The notes under the pieces are model-generated. The model saw only the letters and a list, made by a program, of their open reading frames with translations. It searched no databases and was not told the DNA's origin. From positions 372,001 to 436,000 of the forward strand of contig NZ_CP030127.1 of NCBI RefSeq assembly GCF_003568845.1: a stretch of 64,000 bases of DNA, read 5' to 3'. Made by a program: the position numbers and the translations under genes. This DNA is from Indioceanicola profundi. Lineage in GTDB: Bacteria > Pseudomonadota > Alphaproteobacteria > Azospirillales > Azospirillaceae. Shown piece after piece: positions 45,371-53,834 of this stretch; the stretch's first letter is position 1, and every line of letters starts with the position of its first letter.

Positions 45371-45825
45371 CAGCTTGGCAGCAATCCGGTTCTGCGGCCG
45401 GTAACGCTGGTCTAGTTCCGTTTCGTCCATGGTGGGGCTTAGGGGCGGCTGCCGCCACCTTTCTTCTGCTGGGCACTGTAACGGCAATCTGGCCCAATCC
45501 GGTCTTCGCGCGGATGACACCGACCCAAGGCTTCGAGGTCTGGTTGTTGGCGATCCAAGCCGTTCTGGTCGGCGTCTATGTAGCTATCCGGCGGCCGCGA
45601 TGTTCCGTTCGCGGAGCAGGAATCGGCAGCGCGCTCGGATTTCTGGGAGTTGCCTGCCCAACCTGCAACAAAATCCTGTTGCTGACTTTCGGAGCGGATT
45701 TTCTGCTCGCCTATTTCGAGCCCTATCGGCTCCATTTGGCGATGGTCGGCGCTGCGGTCACTGCGGTGGCGGTCGTCTGGGAATGGAGGCAGCGCTTCCG
45801 TGTGGCGGTCTGTCCTGTTGCTTAA
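45367..45825 (+). CDS. Small membrane protein with a CPTC motif
   Basis: This is a 152-residue integral membrane protein starting at a GTG whose TGA overlaps the dsbA-like stop. About four helices are visible (GLGAAAATFLLLGTVTAIW; VWLLAIQAVLVGVYVAI; a third containing the motif; LAMVGAAVTAVAVVW). The sequence GFLGVACPTCNKILLLTFG holds Cys97 and Cys100 inside or at the edge of a helix. I do not recognise the family. Tight coupling to a DsbA-type protein suggests a redox partner, like DsbB in role but not in sequence. That is a hypothesis. Confidence 0.7.
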   Translation: MTAWQQSGSAAGNAGLVPFRPWWGLGAAAATFLLLGTVTAIWPNPVFARMTPTQGFEVWLLAIQAVLVGVYVAIRRPRCSVRGAGIGSALGFLGVACPTCNKILLLTFGADFLLAYFEPYRLHLAMVGAAVTAVAVVWEWRQRFRVAVCPVA

Positions 45826-45854
45826 GATTTCCTCCGCATTGGAAAGGCTGAACC

Positions 45855-46478
45855 ATGACGACCAACCCAGAGCTCGAGCGATGGAACGAACGGTTCTCCT
45901 CTGACGACTATCTTTTCGGCACCGCGCCGAACGCCTTTCTTGTTAGTCAGAGCCACCTTCTGCGACCTGGGCAAAGGGTTCTCGCCATTGCCGACGGCGA
46001 AGGCCGGAACGGGGTCTGGCTGGCCGAGCAGGGGCTGGAAGTTCTGTCAATTGACTTCTCCCCCGTGGCGCTGGAGAAGGCGCACCGTTTGGCCGCCAGT
46101 CGGAACGTCATGCTCCGGACCCAACAGGCGGACATGGAAATCTGGAATTGGGCGCCGGAGCAGTTCGAAATCGTAGTCGCAGTGTTCATCCAGTTCGCCC
46201 GTCCAGATCTCCGCGCCGCCATCTTCCAAGGGATCAAACGGACGTTAACGCCTGGTGGCCTACTTATCCTTCAAGGCTATCGTCCGGAGCAGCTGGGCTA
46301 TGGAACCGGTGGTCCACCTCATGCAGAGAACATGTACACTGCGGACATGCTTCGCAGCGCTTTTGCGGATTTCGATATCCTGCATCTCCAGGAACATGAC
46401 TCTCCCCTGTCTGAAGGGCAGGGCCATCATGGCATGTCGGCTTTGGTCGACTGCGTAGCCCGCAAACGGAGCTTATGA
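45855..46478 (+). CDS. Class I SAM-dependent methyltransferase, TehB-like
   Basis: This is a 207-residue methyltransferase. The SAM-binding motif I region is VLAIADGEGRNGVWLAEQG, motif II is the acidic LSIDFSP, and LTPGGLLILQGY marks the C-terminal strand. The N-terminal WNERFSSDDYLFGTAPNAFL is typical of the tellurite-resistance/thiol methyltransferase-like group. The substrate is unknown. Being last in the oxidase-tsdA operon, methylation of a sulfur or selenium/tellurium compound is one possibility. A ribosome-binding site (GGAAAGG) lies 9 bases upstream. Confidence 0.82.
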   Translation: MTTNPELERWNERFSSDDYLFGTAPNAFLVSQSHLLRPGQRVLAIADGEGRNGVWLAEQGLEVLSIDFSPVALEKAHRLAASRNVMLRTQQADMEIWNWAPEQFEIVVAVFIQFARPDLRAAIFQGIKRTLTPGGLLILQGYRPEQLGYGTGGPPHAENMYTADMLRSAFADFDILHLQEHDSPLSEGQGHHGMSALVDCVARKRSL

Positions 46479-46622
46479 CTCTTTTCGTGCGGTATAGAAA
46501 TGAGTGCCAGTGCTCCGAACATTAGGCTCCCGCAGAACACCTGACCGGATGCACACGAGGAACTCCCCAGCGAGAGTGGCCGCCCCCAAGCAGCAGCGTG
46601 TCTGGGGGCGACCAGATCGCCG

Positions 46623-47519
46623 TCAGAATCGGTTGGCCGGGATCTTGAAGTAGCTGCGTCCGTCCGCTTCGGGCTCAGGCAAGCGCCCGCCACGCAGGTT
46701 CACCTGCAAGGCATGCAACATCCGGTCAGGAAGCGGTAGTTTGGCATCCCGCTCCTCGCGCACGCGGACGAACTCCGCCTCCGATATGGCGCCTTTCAGA
46801 TGCTTGTTTTCCGCCTTGTGCTGGGCAACCGTGGCTTCCCACATCGGCTCCCGCCCACCGGCGCAGTAATCATGGCCGACAAAGATGCGGGTGTGGTCCG
46901 GCAGCGACAGAATCTGTTGGATGGAGCGGTAAAGCTCGGCGGCATTCCCGCCCGGGAAATCGGCCCGGGCCGTCCCGGCATCCGGCTGCATCAACGTGTC
47001 ATGGACGAACGCGGTATCGTCTCCGACCAGAAAGGTGATGGACCCTAGAGTATGACCCGGGGAAAGCATCACCCGAACGTCCAAATCACCGATCTTGAAT
47101 ATCTCGCCCTCTGTAAAGAGACGATCGAAGCTGCGCTCCACGTCGAAGGCGTCAGGAAGATGATAGATATCGCGCCACAACTCGGCGATGTCGCGCACTT
47201 TCTCCCCGATCGCCTGTGGCGCCCCGAGCTTTTCTTTGAGATAGGCCGCGGCCATCAGATGGTCGGCATGCGGGTGGGTGTCGAGGATCCATTCCACCCG
47301 AAGCTCTTTTTCCTGGACATGTTGGAGGATTTCATTCGCTGATTCCGTCGACGTCCGGGCATGCTTCGGATCGAAGTTCCACACCGCGTCAATGATGGCG
47401 GCCGCCTTGGTGGCGGGATCGCTCACCACGTACTGAATGCTGCCGGTATCTGCCTCGTAGAAGCCCGTCACCTCGGGCGAACCGGATCCACGGGAAGGGC
47501 TGGTTCGGATAACTGACAT
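46623..47519 (-). CDS. Metallo-beta-lactamase-fold protein, persulfide dioxygenase-like
   Basis: This is a 298-residue protein with the metal site THPHADHLMAA, later His in LSPGHTLGSITF, an Asp in FVHDTLM and a final His in FVGHDY. The GTARADFPGG segment is shared by persulfide dioxygenase and Blh-like proteins, which oxidise glutathione persulfide or similar sulfane sulfur to sulfite. The start at 47519 has AGGAG eight bases upstream; the longer frame from 47636 lacks one. It ends the BigR-YeeE-YeeE-TauE gene group on the same strand. It is distinct from the two other MBL proteins in this island. Confidence 0.85.
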   Translation of the reverse strand: MSVIRTSPSRGSGSPEVTGFYEADTGSIQYVVSDPATKAAAIIDAVWNFDPKHARTSTESANEILQHVQEKELRVEWILDTHPHADHLMAAAYLKEKLGAPQAIGEKVRDIAELWRDIYHLPDAFDVERSFDRLFTEGEIFKIGDLDVRVMLSPGHTLGSITFLVGDDTAFVHDTLMQPDAGTARADFPGGNAAELYRSIQQILSLPDHTRIFVGHDYCAGGREPMWEATVAQHKAENKHLKGAISEAEFVRVREERDAKLPLPDRMLHALQVNLRGGRLPEPEADGRSYFKIPANRF

Positions 47520-47713
47520 GAAAACTCCTGTCGCGATGAATTTGATTGCCGGAACCTGACAGGCGCACCCGGCAGTGGAAGCGGTCTCCGGGTGCACTTC
47601 GACGCCCGGGCGACCTGATGGATTGAAGTCGCTCACGTGTTGCTGTCTTCATTTGGCGGCTGTGCAGGCAGTGCTGCTCTCGAACTAGGCGTACCTGCCT
47701 CGGGTTGGCCGCG

Positions 47714-48490
47714 TTAGAAGAGGCCCACAGCGCCAGCGTTGCGGTACAGCATGTAGGCTGCGACCACGAACAGCACGCCCGCGAAGATTTTGGTCAAGAC
47801 GCCCTTGCGGGTGGACAGCCTCACCGCGGCTTTCATGCCCAGGAAACCGCCGACCACGCCTCCAGCGATGAATAGGGCCGCAATAGTCCAGTCGACCAGT
47901 CCCGACACTGCATAGTTCGCAGCCGTGGTCAGGCCGAAGGCGCCCACCGAGAACAGCGAGGACCCGATGGCGTTCAGCATGGCCATGCCGCTGCCGAGCA
48001 TAATGCCGGGCACGATCAGGAAGCCGCCGCCGATGCCGAAGAGGCCCGAGATGGCGCCGACGAGAAAACCGATCGCGACCAACCGCACGGCGATCTTCCG
48101 GTTGATGCGCACGCCCGGATCACCTTCGCCCCGCCGCCCCCGCAGCATAGAGATGCCCACAGCCACCATGACGAGGGCAAAGAGGAACAGCAGCCGCTCG
48201 CCGTCGATGGACTTTCCTACCGTCGACCCGACCAGGGCGCCGAGAACGCCGGATGCGGCGAAGGTTGCGGCACAGGGCCACTTCACCGTGCCCGCCCGGG
48301 CATGTTGGGCCAGGTTCGCGAAAGCGTTGGTGGCCACCGCCAGCGCGCTGGTGCCGATCGCCACATGGGGATCAGGAATGCCGACCGCATAGAGCAGCAG
48401 CGGCACCGCCAGGATCGAGCCTCCCCCGCCGATCAGGCCGAGGGAGAAGCCGACCAGCGAACCGGACAGGATGGTGACGAGCGCGTCCAC
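47714..48490 (-). CDS. TauE/SafE-family (TSUP) sulfite exporter-like permease
   Basis: This is a 258-residue membrane protein with about eight helices and the two TSUP repeats: GFSLGLIGGGGSILAVPLLL and AISGLFGIGGGFLIVPGIML. The family includes exporters of sulfite and other sulfur oxyanions. The start is GTG at 48490. It lies 60 bp downstream of the short YeeE gene in a BigR-headed operon, so its job is probably to remove sulfite made by the persulfide dioxygenases. Confidence 0.88.
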   Translation of the reverse strand: MDALVTILSGSLVGFSLGLIGGGGSILAVPLLLYAVGIPDPHVAIGTSALAVATNAFANLAQHARAGTVKWPCAATFAASGVLGALVGSTVGKSIDGERLLFLFALVMVAVGISMLRGRRGEGDPGVRINRKIAVRLVAIGFLVGAISGLFGIGGGFLIVPGIMLGSGMAMLNAIGSSLFSVGAFGLTTAANYAVSGLVDWTIAALFIAGGVVGGFLGMKAAVRLSTRKGVLTKIFAGVLFVVAAYMLYRNAGAVGLF

Positions 48491-48550
48491 GATACGGCTC
48501 CGGGTAGGTTGGAACGGGGGCGGTCAAGGGCGTGCAGCACGACCGGGAGG

Positions 48551-48988
48551 TCACCGCGCAGGGGACGGCGCAGCACCGGTGGCTGGCAGCAGGCGGAACA
48601 GCGACATGCCTGCCAGCATCGCTGCCACAAAGACGAAGACCTGCCACATGCCCAAGGATAGAGCCGTGATGGCCGGACCGGGGCAGAGGCCGACCAGGCC
48701 CCAGCCGATGCCGAACAGCGCGGCCCCGGTGATCAGCCGAGCATCCAGGTCGCGCCGGGTCGGAATCTGGAAGGCGGGCGCCCACAGCGGCGCTGACCGT
48801 CGCCCGGCAATGGCGAACCCGACGGCTGCCGCAGCTACGGCTCCGCCCATCACCAAAGCCAGGCTGGGATCCCAGTTCCCGAAGATATCCAGAAAGGCCA
48901 GCACCTTGGCCGGATTGACCATCTGGGAGACGACCAGACCCAGGCCGAAGAGCAGCCCCACGAGGAAGGCGGAAGCAATCAAGCGCAT
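48551..48988 (-). CDS. YeeE/YedE-family membrane protein (DUF6691), second half-unit
   Basis: This is a 145-residue protein with four helices (IASAFLVGLLFGLGLVVSQM; LVMGGAVAAAAVGFAI; ITGAALFGIGWGLVGLCPG; VFVFVAAMLAGMSLF). The motifs VSQMVNPAKVLAFLDIFG and GWGLVGLCPGPAI, with a conserved Cys, are standard for half-size YeeE/YedE proteins, which may import thiosulfate-like sulfane sulfur. It starts 4 bp downstream of the other half-unit and they probably form a pair. Confidence 0.88.
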   Translation of the reverse strand: MRLIASAFLVGLLFGLGLVVSQMVNPAKVLAFLDIFGNWDPSLALVMGGAVAAAAVGFAIAGRRSAPLWAPAFQIPTRRDLDARLITGAALFGIGWGLVGLCPGPAITALSLGMWQVFVFVAAMLAGMSLFRLLPATGAAPSPAR

Positions 48989-48992
48989 GGGA

Positions 48993-49418
48993 TCACACCC
49001 CTAGAAAGTGACGGGTGACGAGCACGGTGAGGATCGCCGTGGCCATGAAAACGCCGGTGGCCATCAGGGATCTGGGCGAGAGCCGGGCAATACCGCAGAC
49101 GCCATGCCCGCTGGTGCAGCCGGACCCCAACCGGGTGCCGAAGCCGACCAGCAGGCCCGCCGCGATCAGCAGCCCAAGAGGCGCATCGATCTCGACAGGT
49201 GGGAGACCGCCGGTGACGGCCCCGTACAGCAGGGGGGCGATGAGCAGCCCGGCAATGAAGGAGAGCCGCCAGGCCACATCGCTGCGCACCGGTTTGAGCA
49301 CGCCGCCGAGAATGCCGCTGATGCCGGTGATGCGGCCATAGAGCAGCAGGAACAGGGCGGCGGACGTTCCGATCAGCAGGCCGCCAATCAGGGCGGATAC
49401 GGGTGTGAAGTTTTCCAT
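48993..49418 (-). CDS. YeeE/YedE-family membrane protein, first half-unit
   Basis: This is a 141-residue membrane protein with YeeE motifs LFLLLYGRITGISGILGG and GFGTRLGSGCTSGHGVCGIAR, the latter with Cys residues that in YeeE take part in thiosulfate uptake. The start at 49418 (MENFTP) follows GAGGAAGTCACC; the longer frame to 49547 overlaps the repressor gene. It is 10 bp downstream of the BigR-like gene, in the usual order bigR-yeeE-yeeE. Confidence 0.88.
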   Translation of the reverse strand: MENFTPVSALIGGLLIGTSAALFLLLYGRITGISGILGGVLKPVRSDVAWRLSFIAGLLIAPLLYGAVTGGLPPVEIDAPLGLLIAAGLLVGFGTRLGSGCTSGHGVCGIARLSPRSLMATGVFMATAILTVLVTRHFLGV

Positions 49419-49428
49419 GGTGACTTCC

Positions 49429-49764
49429 TCAGCGCGGGTCGTTCGGTTCGGCGCAGAACAGGCGGTAGAGCTCCGCCAGGACAGGCCGGACCCGGTCGGA
49501 ACCGATGCGGTAGTAGATGGCCACTCCGTCGCGGCGGGTCTCGACAAGACCCTCTTCCCGCAGCTTGGCCAGATGCTGGGAGAGGTTGGATTGGGAGATG
49601 CCCAGGCGCTTCACGAGCTCGGCCACCTGCAACTCACCTTCGACCAGCGAGCACAGCACCATCAGGCGGTGGCGGCTGGCCAGCGAGCGCAGGAAGGCCT
49701 CGGCCTCGGCGGCACGGACTTCAAGGACAGCAGGGTCCATCGGAGGGGCACCAACATCAGCCAT
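49429..49764 (-). CDS. bigR: BigR/SqrR-like ArsR-family repressor (copy 1)
   Basis: This is a 111-residue winged-helix repressor. The DNA-reading helix is in GISQSNLSQHLAKLREEG. It has only two Cys, Cys38 (RLMVLCSL) and Cys104 (RLFCAE), 66 residues apart. That is the spacing of the redox pair in BigR/SqrR, which forms a disulfide or polysulfide bridge in response to sulfide and releases DNA. It heads the yeeE-yeeE-tauE-MBL operon and is divergent from another MBL gene. The AT-rich gap 49765-49835 probably holds its operator. Confidence 0.9.
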   Translation of the reverse strand: MADVGAPPMDPAVLEVRAAEAEAFLRSLASRHRLMVLCSLVEGELQVAELVKRLGISQSNLSQHLAKLREEGLVETRRDGVAIYYRIGSDRVRPVLAELYRLFCAEPNDPR

Positions 49765-49774
49765 GATGATTCAC

Positions 49775-49815
49775 CAATTAGTAAATTATACTTGACGCAT
49801 ATATTAAGTAAGGTC
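49775..49815. promoter_or_regulatory. AT-rich divergent promoter/operator of the BigR region
   Basis: Between the divergent bigR and MBL genes lies ATTAGTAAATTATACTTGAC followed by GCATATATTAAGTAAGG. The minus strand has a perfect -10, TATAAT, upstream of bigR. ACTT and AAGT half-sites flank ATATATGCGTC-like sequence symmetrically. It is the only AT-rich patch here and a likely repressor site. The exact operator is not proven. Confidence 0.5.
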
Positions 49816-49870
49816 ACCTGTTCAAGGGCAAACATCACGGGGTCCATCCCGGGCCGCGCAGGAGGTTCCG

Positions 49871-50734
49871 ATGAAGCCTGATGTCATCCCGCTGTGCGAC
49901 GAGGCGACCAACACGGTGAGCTACGTGGTGGTGGATCCCGCGACCCGGGCAGCGGCTTTGGTCGACAGTATGTTGGATTTCGATCCGAAGTCCGGCCGGA
50001 CGTCCACGGCCTCAGCAGATCGCATGGTGGCACTGGTGGGCGAGCGCAGCCTCGCTGTGGAGTGGATCCTGGAGACACATGTTCATGCAGACCACCTCTC
50101 CGCGGCGCCGTACCTGAAGCAACAGGTCGGCGGTCGTATCGGCATCGGCGAGCATATCCGGGAGGTGCAGAGGGTGTTCCGGGCCTTGTTCAACTTGGAG
50201 CCGGGTTTTGTCGCCGATGGTCGCCAGTTCGATCATCTCTTCACCGACGGCGAGCGGTTCCGGCTGGGGCAGCTGGAGGTGCAGGCGATCCATACGCCGG
50301 GACATACCCCCGCCGACATGACCTACCTGATCGGGGATGCGGCGTTTGTCGGGGATACGCTGTTCCAGCCCGATTACGGCACGGCCCGCGCCGACTTCCC
50401 CGGCGGCGATGCCCGTGCGCTCTATCGGTCGATCCGGCGCATCCTGGCTCTGCCGCCGGAAACGCGGATTTTCACCGGTCACGACTATAGGGCGCCGGGC
50501 CGAGACACCTATGCCTGGGAAAGCACGGTTGCCGCGCAACGCGCCACCAACATCCATGTCCGGGACAGTGTCAGCGAGGAGGAGTTTGTGGCACTCCGGA
50601 CAGCCCGGGATGCCACGCTCGACATACCGAAGCTGCTCCTGCCCTCGGTCCAAGTAAATGTACGAGCCGGTCGGATGCCACCCGCTGAGGAGAACGGAAG
50701 ACGCTACCTGAAGATCCCGATCGATACACTCTAA
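49871..50734 (+). CDS. blh: Blh-like metallo-beta-lactamase-fold sulfur dioxygenase
   Basis: This is a 287-residue protein of the Blh/persulfide dioxygenase group that accompanies BigR in rhizobia and plant pathogens. Metal ligands are visible in THVHADHLSAAPYL, HTPGHTPADMTYL, FVGDTLF and FTGHDY, with GTARADFPGGDARALY. It should convert persulfide sulfur to sulfite. It has a strong ribosome-binding site (AGGAGG), is divergent from bigR, and shares a 4-bp 3' overlap with the convergent next MBL gene. It resembles the protein at 46623-47519 and may be a paralog. Confidence 0.85.
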   Translation: MKPDVIPLCDEATNTVSYVVVDPATRAAALVDSMLDFDPKSGRTSTASADRMVALVGERSLAVEWILETHVHADHLSAAPYLKQQVGGRIGIGEHIREVQRVFRALFNLEPGFVADGRQFDHLFTDGERFRLGQLEVQAIHTPGHTPADMTYLIGDAAFVGDTLFQPDYGTARADFPGGDARALYRSIRRILALPPETRIFTGHDYRAPGRDTYAWESTVAAQRATNIHVRDSVSEEEFVALRTARDATLDIPKLLLPSVQVNVRAGRMPPAEENGRRYLKIPIDTL

Positions 50735-51513
50735 TCCGCCGCCCTGACCTCATCTACTGGCACCCCCTGAAACGACTTGTCCCCGGTCCGGCGCAGCGCT
50801 TCCGGTGCGTCATCGGGGCAATCGCCGCAGAGCCGGTTCGCAGGTACCGCCACGTCTATCTTCCTTGGATAGGGCAGGTTCAAATTGGTCATGATCCGGG
50901 TGAATTCCTCCAGCGACTTGGCGTCACCAAGGCGCGGGTTGCGTTCCCGTTCCTGGAGTACGGTCGAAATGTGCCGGTGTTGGTAGTCATGGCTCGGGTA
51001 GACGAGCGTGTCCTCCGGTAGGGTGAAGATCTTCTCCCGGACCGAGCGGTAGAGGGCTTCCGTGTCTCCGTTCTGGAAGTCCGTGCGCCCACAGCCGTCG
51101 ATCAGGAGGGCATCCCCGGTGAACACCCGGGGCATATCCTCCCGGTCGATCAGATAGCAATGGTGGGTGTCGGTGTGCCCGGGCGTGTACAGCGGCTTGA
51201 AGGTGAGGCCGCCCATGACCAGTGGCTTGTCCTCGGCGACTCCGACGTCGGCGCAGGGCAACCCGTCCATGGCCGGATAGGCTACCTTGCATCCTGTCAG
51301 GCTGCGCAGCCTACAGGCCGAGCTTATGTGGTCGGCATGAATATGTGTGTCGAGCGTGCAGGCGAGATGCAGGCCGAGTTGCTGGATCGTGGCCAAGTCG
51401 CGGTCGACCGTTTCCATGATGGGATCGAGGAGAATGGCCTGCCCTGTGTCCCGGCAGCCGAACAGGTAGGTATAGGTGGAGGACTCCGGTTCAAATAGCT
51501 GACGGAAGATCAT
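50731..51513 (-). CDS. ETHE1-type persulfide dioxygenase
   Basis: This is a 260-residue mononuclear iron dioxygenase of the ETHE1 type, oxidising glutathione persulfide to sulfite. It starts MIFRQLFEPESSTYTYLFG, as ETHE1 proteins do. The metal site THIHADH is followed by YTPGHTDTHHCYL, a DALLIDGCGRTDFQNGD block specific to this group, and PSHDY. Its last residues DVPV-like and CGDCPDD add a Cys pair. The ATG at 51513 has GGGAGGG upstream. A DUF442 gene lies 16 bp upstream on the same strand. Confidence 0.9.
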   Translation of the reverse strand: MIFRQLFEPESSTYTYLFGCRDTGQAILLDPIMETVDRDLATIQQLGLHLACTLDTHIHADHISSACRLRSLTGCKVAYPAMDGLPCADVGVAEDKPLVMGGLTFKPLYTPGHTDTHHCYLIDREDMPRVFTGDALLIDGCGRTDFQNGDTEALYRSVREKIFTLPEDTLVYPSHDYQHRHISTVLQERERNPRLGDAKSLEEFTRIMTNLNLPYPRKIDVAVPANRLCGDCPDDAPEALRRTGDKSFQGVPVDEVRAAD

Positions 51514-51529
51514 CAAAACCCTCCCGGGC

Positions 51530-51982
51530 TTAAGACTGGGCGCTGTTCACATAGCGCCGGAAGAATGCCTTTGCCTCAGGTGAAGCAAACTCGAAACCCA
51601 CGCTTTCCGCCTTCGCGATGGCGGCATCGCCGGATAGGCCCTCGCTGCGGGCCACGTGCATGAAGGTAAAAAGTCCCGCCCGCTTTCCCGAAGCACAATG
51701 AACAACCACCGGACCGGGCAGGCGGGAGACCTCTTGCTCGAACCTGTGCGCGGTATCCTCGTTCATGTCCTCGGGTGAGACCGGGATATTGACGTACACG
51801 AGGCCATGGCTTCGGGCGACCTCGCCTTCCTCGGACGGGGACAGAAGCTGGTTCTGCTCTGCCGGTGCGCGCAGGTTCACTACCGAACGGAAGCCTTCCC
51901 GAGCGAATTCCCCGACCCGTTCGGCGGTCGGTGGCCCCATCTCGATACTGAAGCGCTCGTCCACTTTCAGGCGATCTACCAT
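51530..51982 (-). CDS. DUF442 (TIGR01244) phosphatase-like protein
   Basis: This is a 150-residue protein with a dual-specificity phosphatase-like fold. The P-loop VVHCASGKRAG gives the CX5R signature and YVNIPVSPEDM the general acid region. In many bacteria this domain is fused to the N-terminus of Blh or an ETHE1-like MBL protein, and here it is separate but in the same operon. The start at 51982 has AGGGAG seven bases upstream. Its true substrate in sulfur metabolism is unknown; a rhodanese-like sulfur role is also possible. Confidence 0.85.
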   Translation of the reverse strand: MVDRLKVDERFSIEMGPPTAERVGEFAREGFRSVVNLRAPAEQNQLLSPSEEGEVARSHGLVYVNIPVSPEDMNEDTAHRFEQEVSRLPGPVVVHCASGKRAGLFTFMHVARSEGLSGDAAIAKAESVGFEFASPEAKAFFRRYVNSAQS

Positions 51983-52029
51983 GGAATGCTCCCTATCCAA
52001 AGAACGGGCAAGGCAAGTGTTCTGATGAT

Positions 52030-52494
52030 TCAGGCTCTGGCAGCATCAAGAGCGGCTTCGGCCTGCTGTCTCGCGGAGGTTCTTGCAGAGGATGTACCAA
52101 CCCGACGGAAATCACCCCGTAGCGCTTTGAGCGCATAGCGTTCGCGGTCGATCTCGGCAGAGGTGCGGAAGCCCAGTCGGCGGAATATCGGAACCGGTGG
52201 ACACCAACCTTGAAGGGCGTGCTGAAGCAGGAACGACGTCACCACCGCGGGCAAGGCGAGGAAGCGCCGGTCGGCAAAGGCGCCAAGCAGTGTTCCGGTG
52301 AGGGCCAGCGTGGCGGCATTGGCCTCCAGCGTGCGTTCGACATCCCACTCCTGGTCAAGTTCGCGGAGACGCCTGTCGATTGCTCCGGGGTGCTCTGCAT
52401 GATACCGGATGCTTTGTTCGATCTGCCGGGCGAAGCGGCGGTTGATTGCCTCTGACGTGGCGTTTTCCACGCGCGAGGCCGTAGCGGGCAGCAT
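52030..52494 (-). CDS. DUF2892-family membrane protein
   Basis: This is a 154-residue protein. A soluble N-terminal helical part (QIEQSIRYHAEHPGAIDRRL) precedes two helices around ATLALTGTLLGAF and FLALPAVVTSFLLQHALQGW. The turn GWCPPVPIFRRLGFRT is the usual DUF2892 (YgaP-like) sequence, and DUF2892 proteins commonly lie with rhodanese, ETHE1 and BigR genes. The ribosome-binding site AGGAGG is excellent. It probably belongs to the operon that continues into the DUF442 and ETHE1 genes. Confidence 0.82.
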   Translation of the reverse strand: MLPATASRVENATSEAINRRFARQIEQSIRYHAEHPGAIDRRLRELDQEWDVERTLEANAATLALTGTLLGAFADRRFLALPAVVTSFLLQHALQGWCPPVPIFRRLGFRTSAEIDRERYALKALRGDFRRVGTSSARTSARQQAEAALDAARA

Positions 52495-52879
52495 AGGCCT
52501 CCTCCTTGAGGAAAGATGGATTGCCGAGACGGCATGAACTTCAGAGCGATGCCGTCATCGGCGCGTTTCAGGTTGCCTCGGCAACATGCGCCAAGTCTGA
52601 AGCGTTCCCAACAACCGGCGCCTAGTACCAGAACCATCAGGGTATCGAAGCGCATGATTTCCGGTCATGCGACTGGTCGGTGGTCGCGATGAACGGGAAA
52701 TTCATGATCATATTGGTCCGTACTCCCAGGCTTGCTGCGCGGGACCGGTTCGGTTGGCTTGGGGCTGAGTTACCCCGGAGCAGGTCTGTGGCATCGTGTG
52801 TTCCTGCGCACGGGGAACATGCTGCCGGAATGACCCATCCCCGGAGGCGGGCATGTGGACGACAACGGGGGCTGCGGCT
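52495..52879. other. Spacer upstream of two divergent genes
   Basis: This 385-bp region lies between the minus-strand DUF2892 gene and the plus-strand methyltransferase. I see no gene, although a methyltransferase start up to 27 bp earlier (52853) is possible. It must hold promoters for both sides; no clear operator was recognised. Confidence 0.5.
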
Positions 52880-53494
52880 ATGGGGATCTATCAAAGGCAC
52901 ATATTGCCGTTCCTGACCGACTGGGCCATGGGGCAATCCATTCTCATGGAGCATCGGTCAAGAACCGTCGGCGGCGCTTCGGGGCGTGTTCTTGAGATCG
53001 GCATCGGGTCTGGACGCAATCTGCCCCTTTACGGCACCAACGTCAGTGAAGTGGTGGGCGTAGATCCGTCGTCGGAGTTGCTGGCGGTCGCCCGTAAAGC
53101 CGCGACTACGTCTAGGGTCCGCGTTTCACTGATAGAACGGTCGGCAGAGAATCTTCCATTCGAGAACGCCAGCTTTGACACGGTGGTGGTGACTTGGTCG
53201 CTGTGCAGCATACCGGATCCGCTTGCGGCACTTCGGGAAGCCCGGCGTGTGTTGAGACCGGGCGGGCAGCTTTGCTTTGTCGAGCACGGATTGGCTCCAG
53301 ACCCTGGTGTTCGACGATGGCAACATCGCCTCACGCCGATTTGGAAGGTGTGTGCGGGAGGATGTCATCTGGACCGTAAGATGGACGACCTCGTTCGTGG
53401 ATCCGGGTTGGAAATAGTCGATCTCACAACCGGCTACCTGCCAGCAGCCAAGGTCATTGCATTCATGTATGAGGGCCGTGCGGTTCGGAACTGA
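52880..53494 (+). CDS. Class I SAM-dependent methyltransferase (UbiE-like)
   Basis: This is a 204-residue methyltransferase. Motif I is VLEIGIGSGRNLPLY. Motif II is VVGVDPSSELLAVARK. The next core strand reads ENASFDTVVVTWSLCSIPDP, and ALREARRVLRPGGQLCFVEHG is typical of the Methyltransf_11 group. The late SLVPHLDRK-type CHLDRKMDDLVRGSGLEIV helps place it near phospholipid or thiol methyltransferases. The start at 52880 follows GGGGGCTGCGG. Its role in the sulfur island is unknown; S-methylation of hydrogen sulfide or thiols is possible. Confidence 0.82.
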   Translation: MGIYQRHILPFLTDWAMGQSILMEHRSRTVGGASGRVLEIGIGSGRNLPLYGTNVSEVVGVDPSSELLAVARKAATTSRVRVSLIERSAENLPFENASFDTVVVTWSLCSIPDPLAALREARRVLRPGGQLCFVEHGLAPDPGVRRWQHRLTPIWKVCAGGCHLDRKMDDLVRGSGLEIVDLTTGYLPAAKVIAFMYEGRAVRN

Positions 53495-53834
53495 CAGGAA
53501 GCGGGAAGCGACCAGCATGTATACGCATGCGACTGAGTGCAGAGGGCTTCAAATCGTGCTGGCTTGGCAAGGGCATCGGGTCTCAGTTGGCGTTCGATTG
53601 ACAGGAGGCTGTCTCAACAATCGTCGGCCGTGACGAATCCGCGCTAGGCGCTTGAAAAGCACCTTGCGGAGTGACACTCCTTAAATGTGCAGCGTGTCAC
53701 GCCAATCGAGCGCTGCACCCGATCGGCTGCAGTCGGCCAGCTTGGCAGTATGCGACCGCGTCGGCCACCGTGACCTCGGGATATGCAGTCCCGGAGAAGC
53801 GGGTCGGTCAGGGGCTGGCTAGTGAGACGCGATC
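53495..53834. other. Intergenic stretch
   Basis: This 340-bp region lies between the methyltransferase gene and the second ArsR gene. No coding signal, tRNA or clear repeat is visible. It should contain the promoter of the ArsR gene. Confidence 0.5.
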
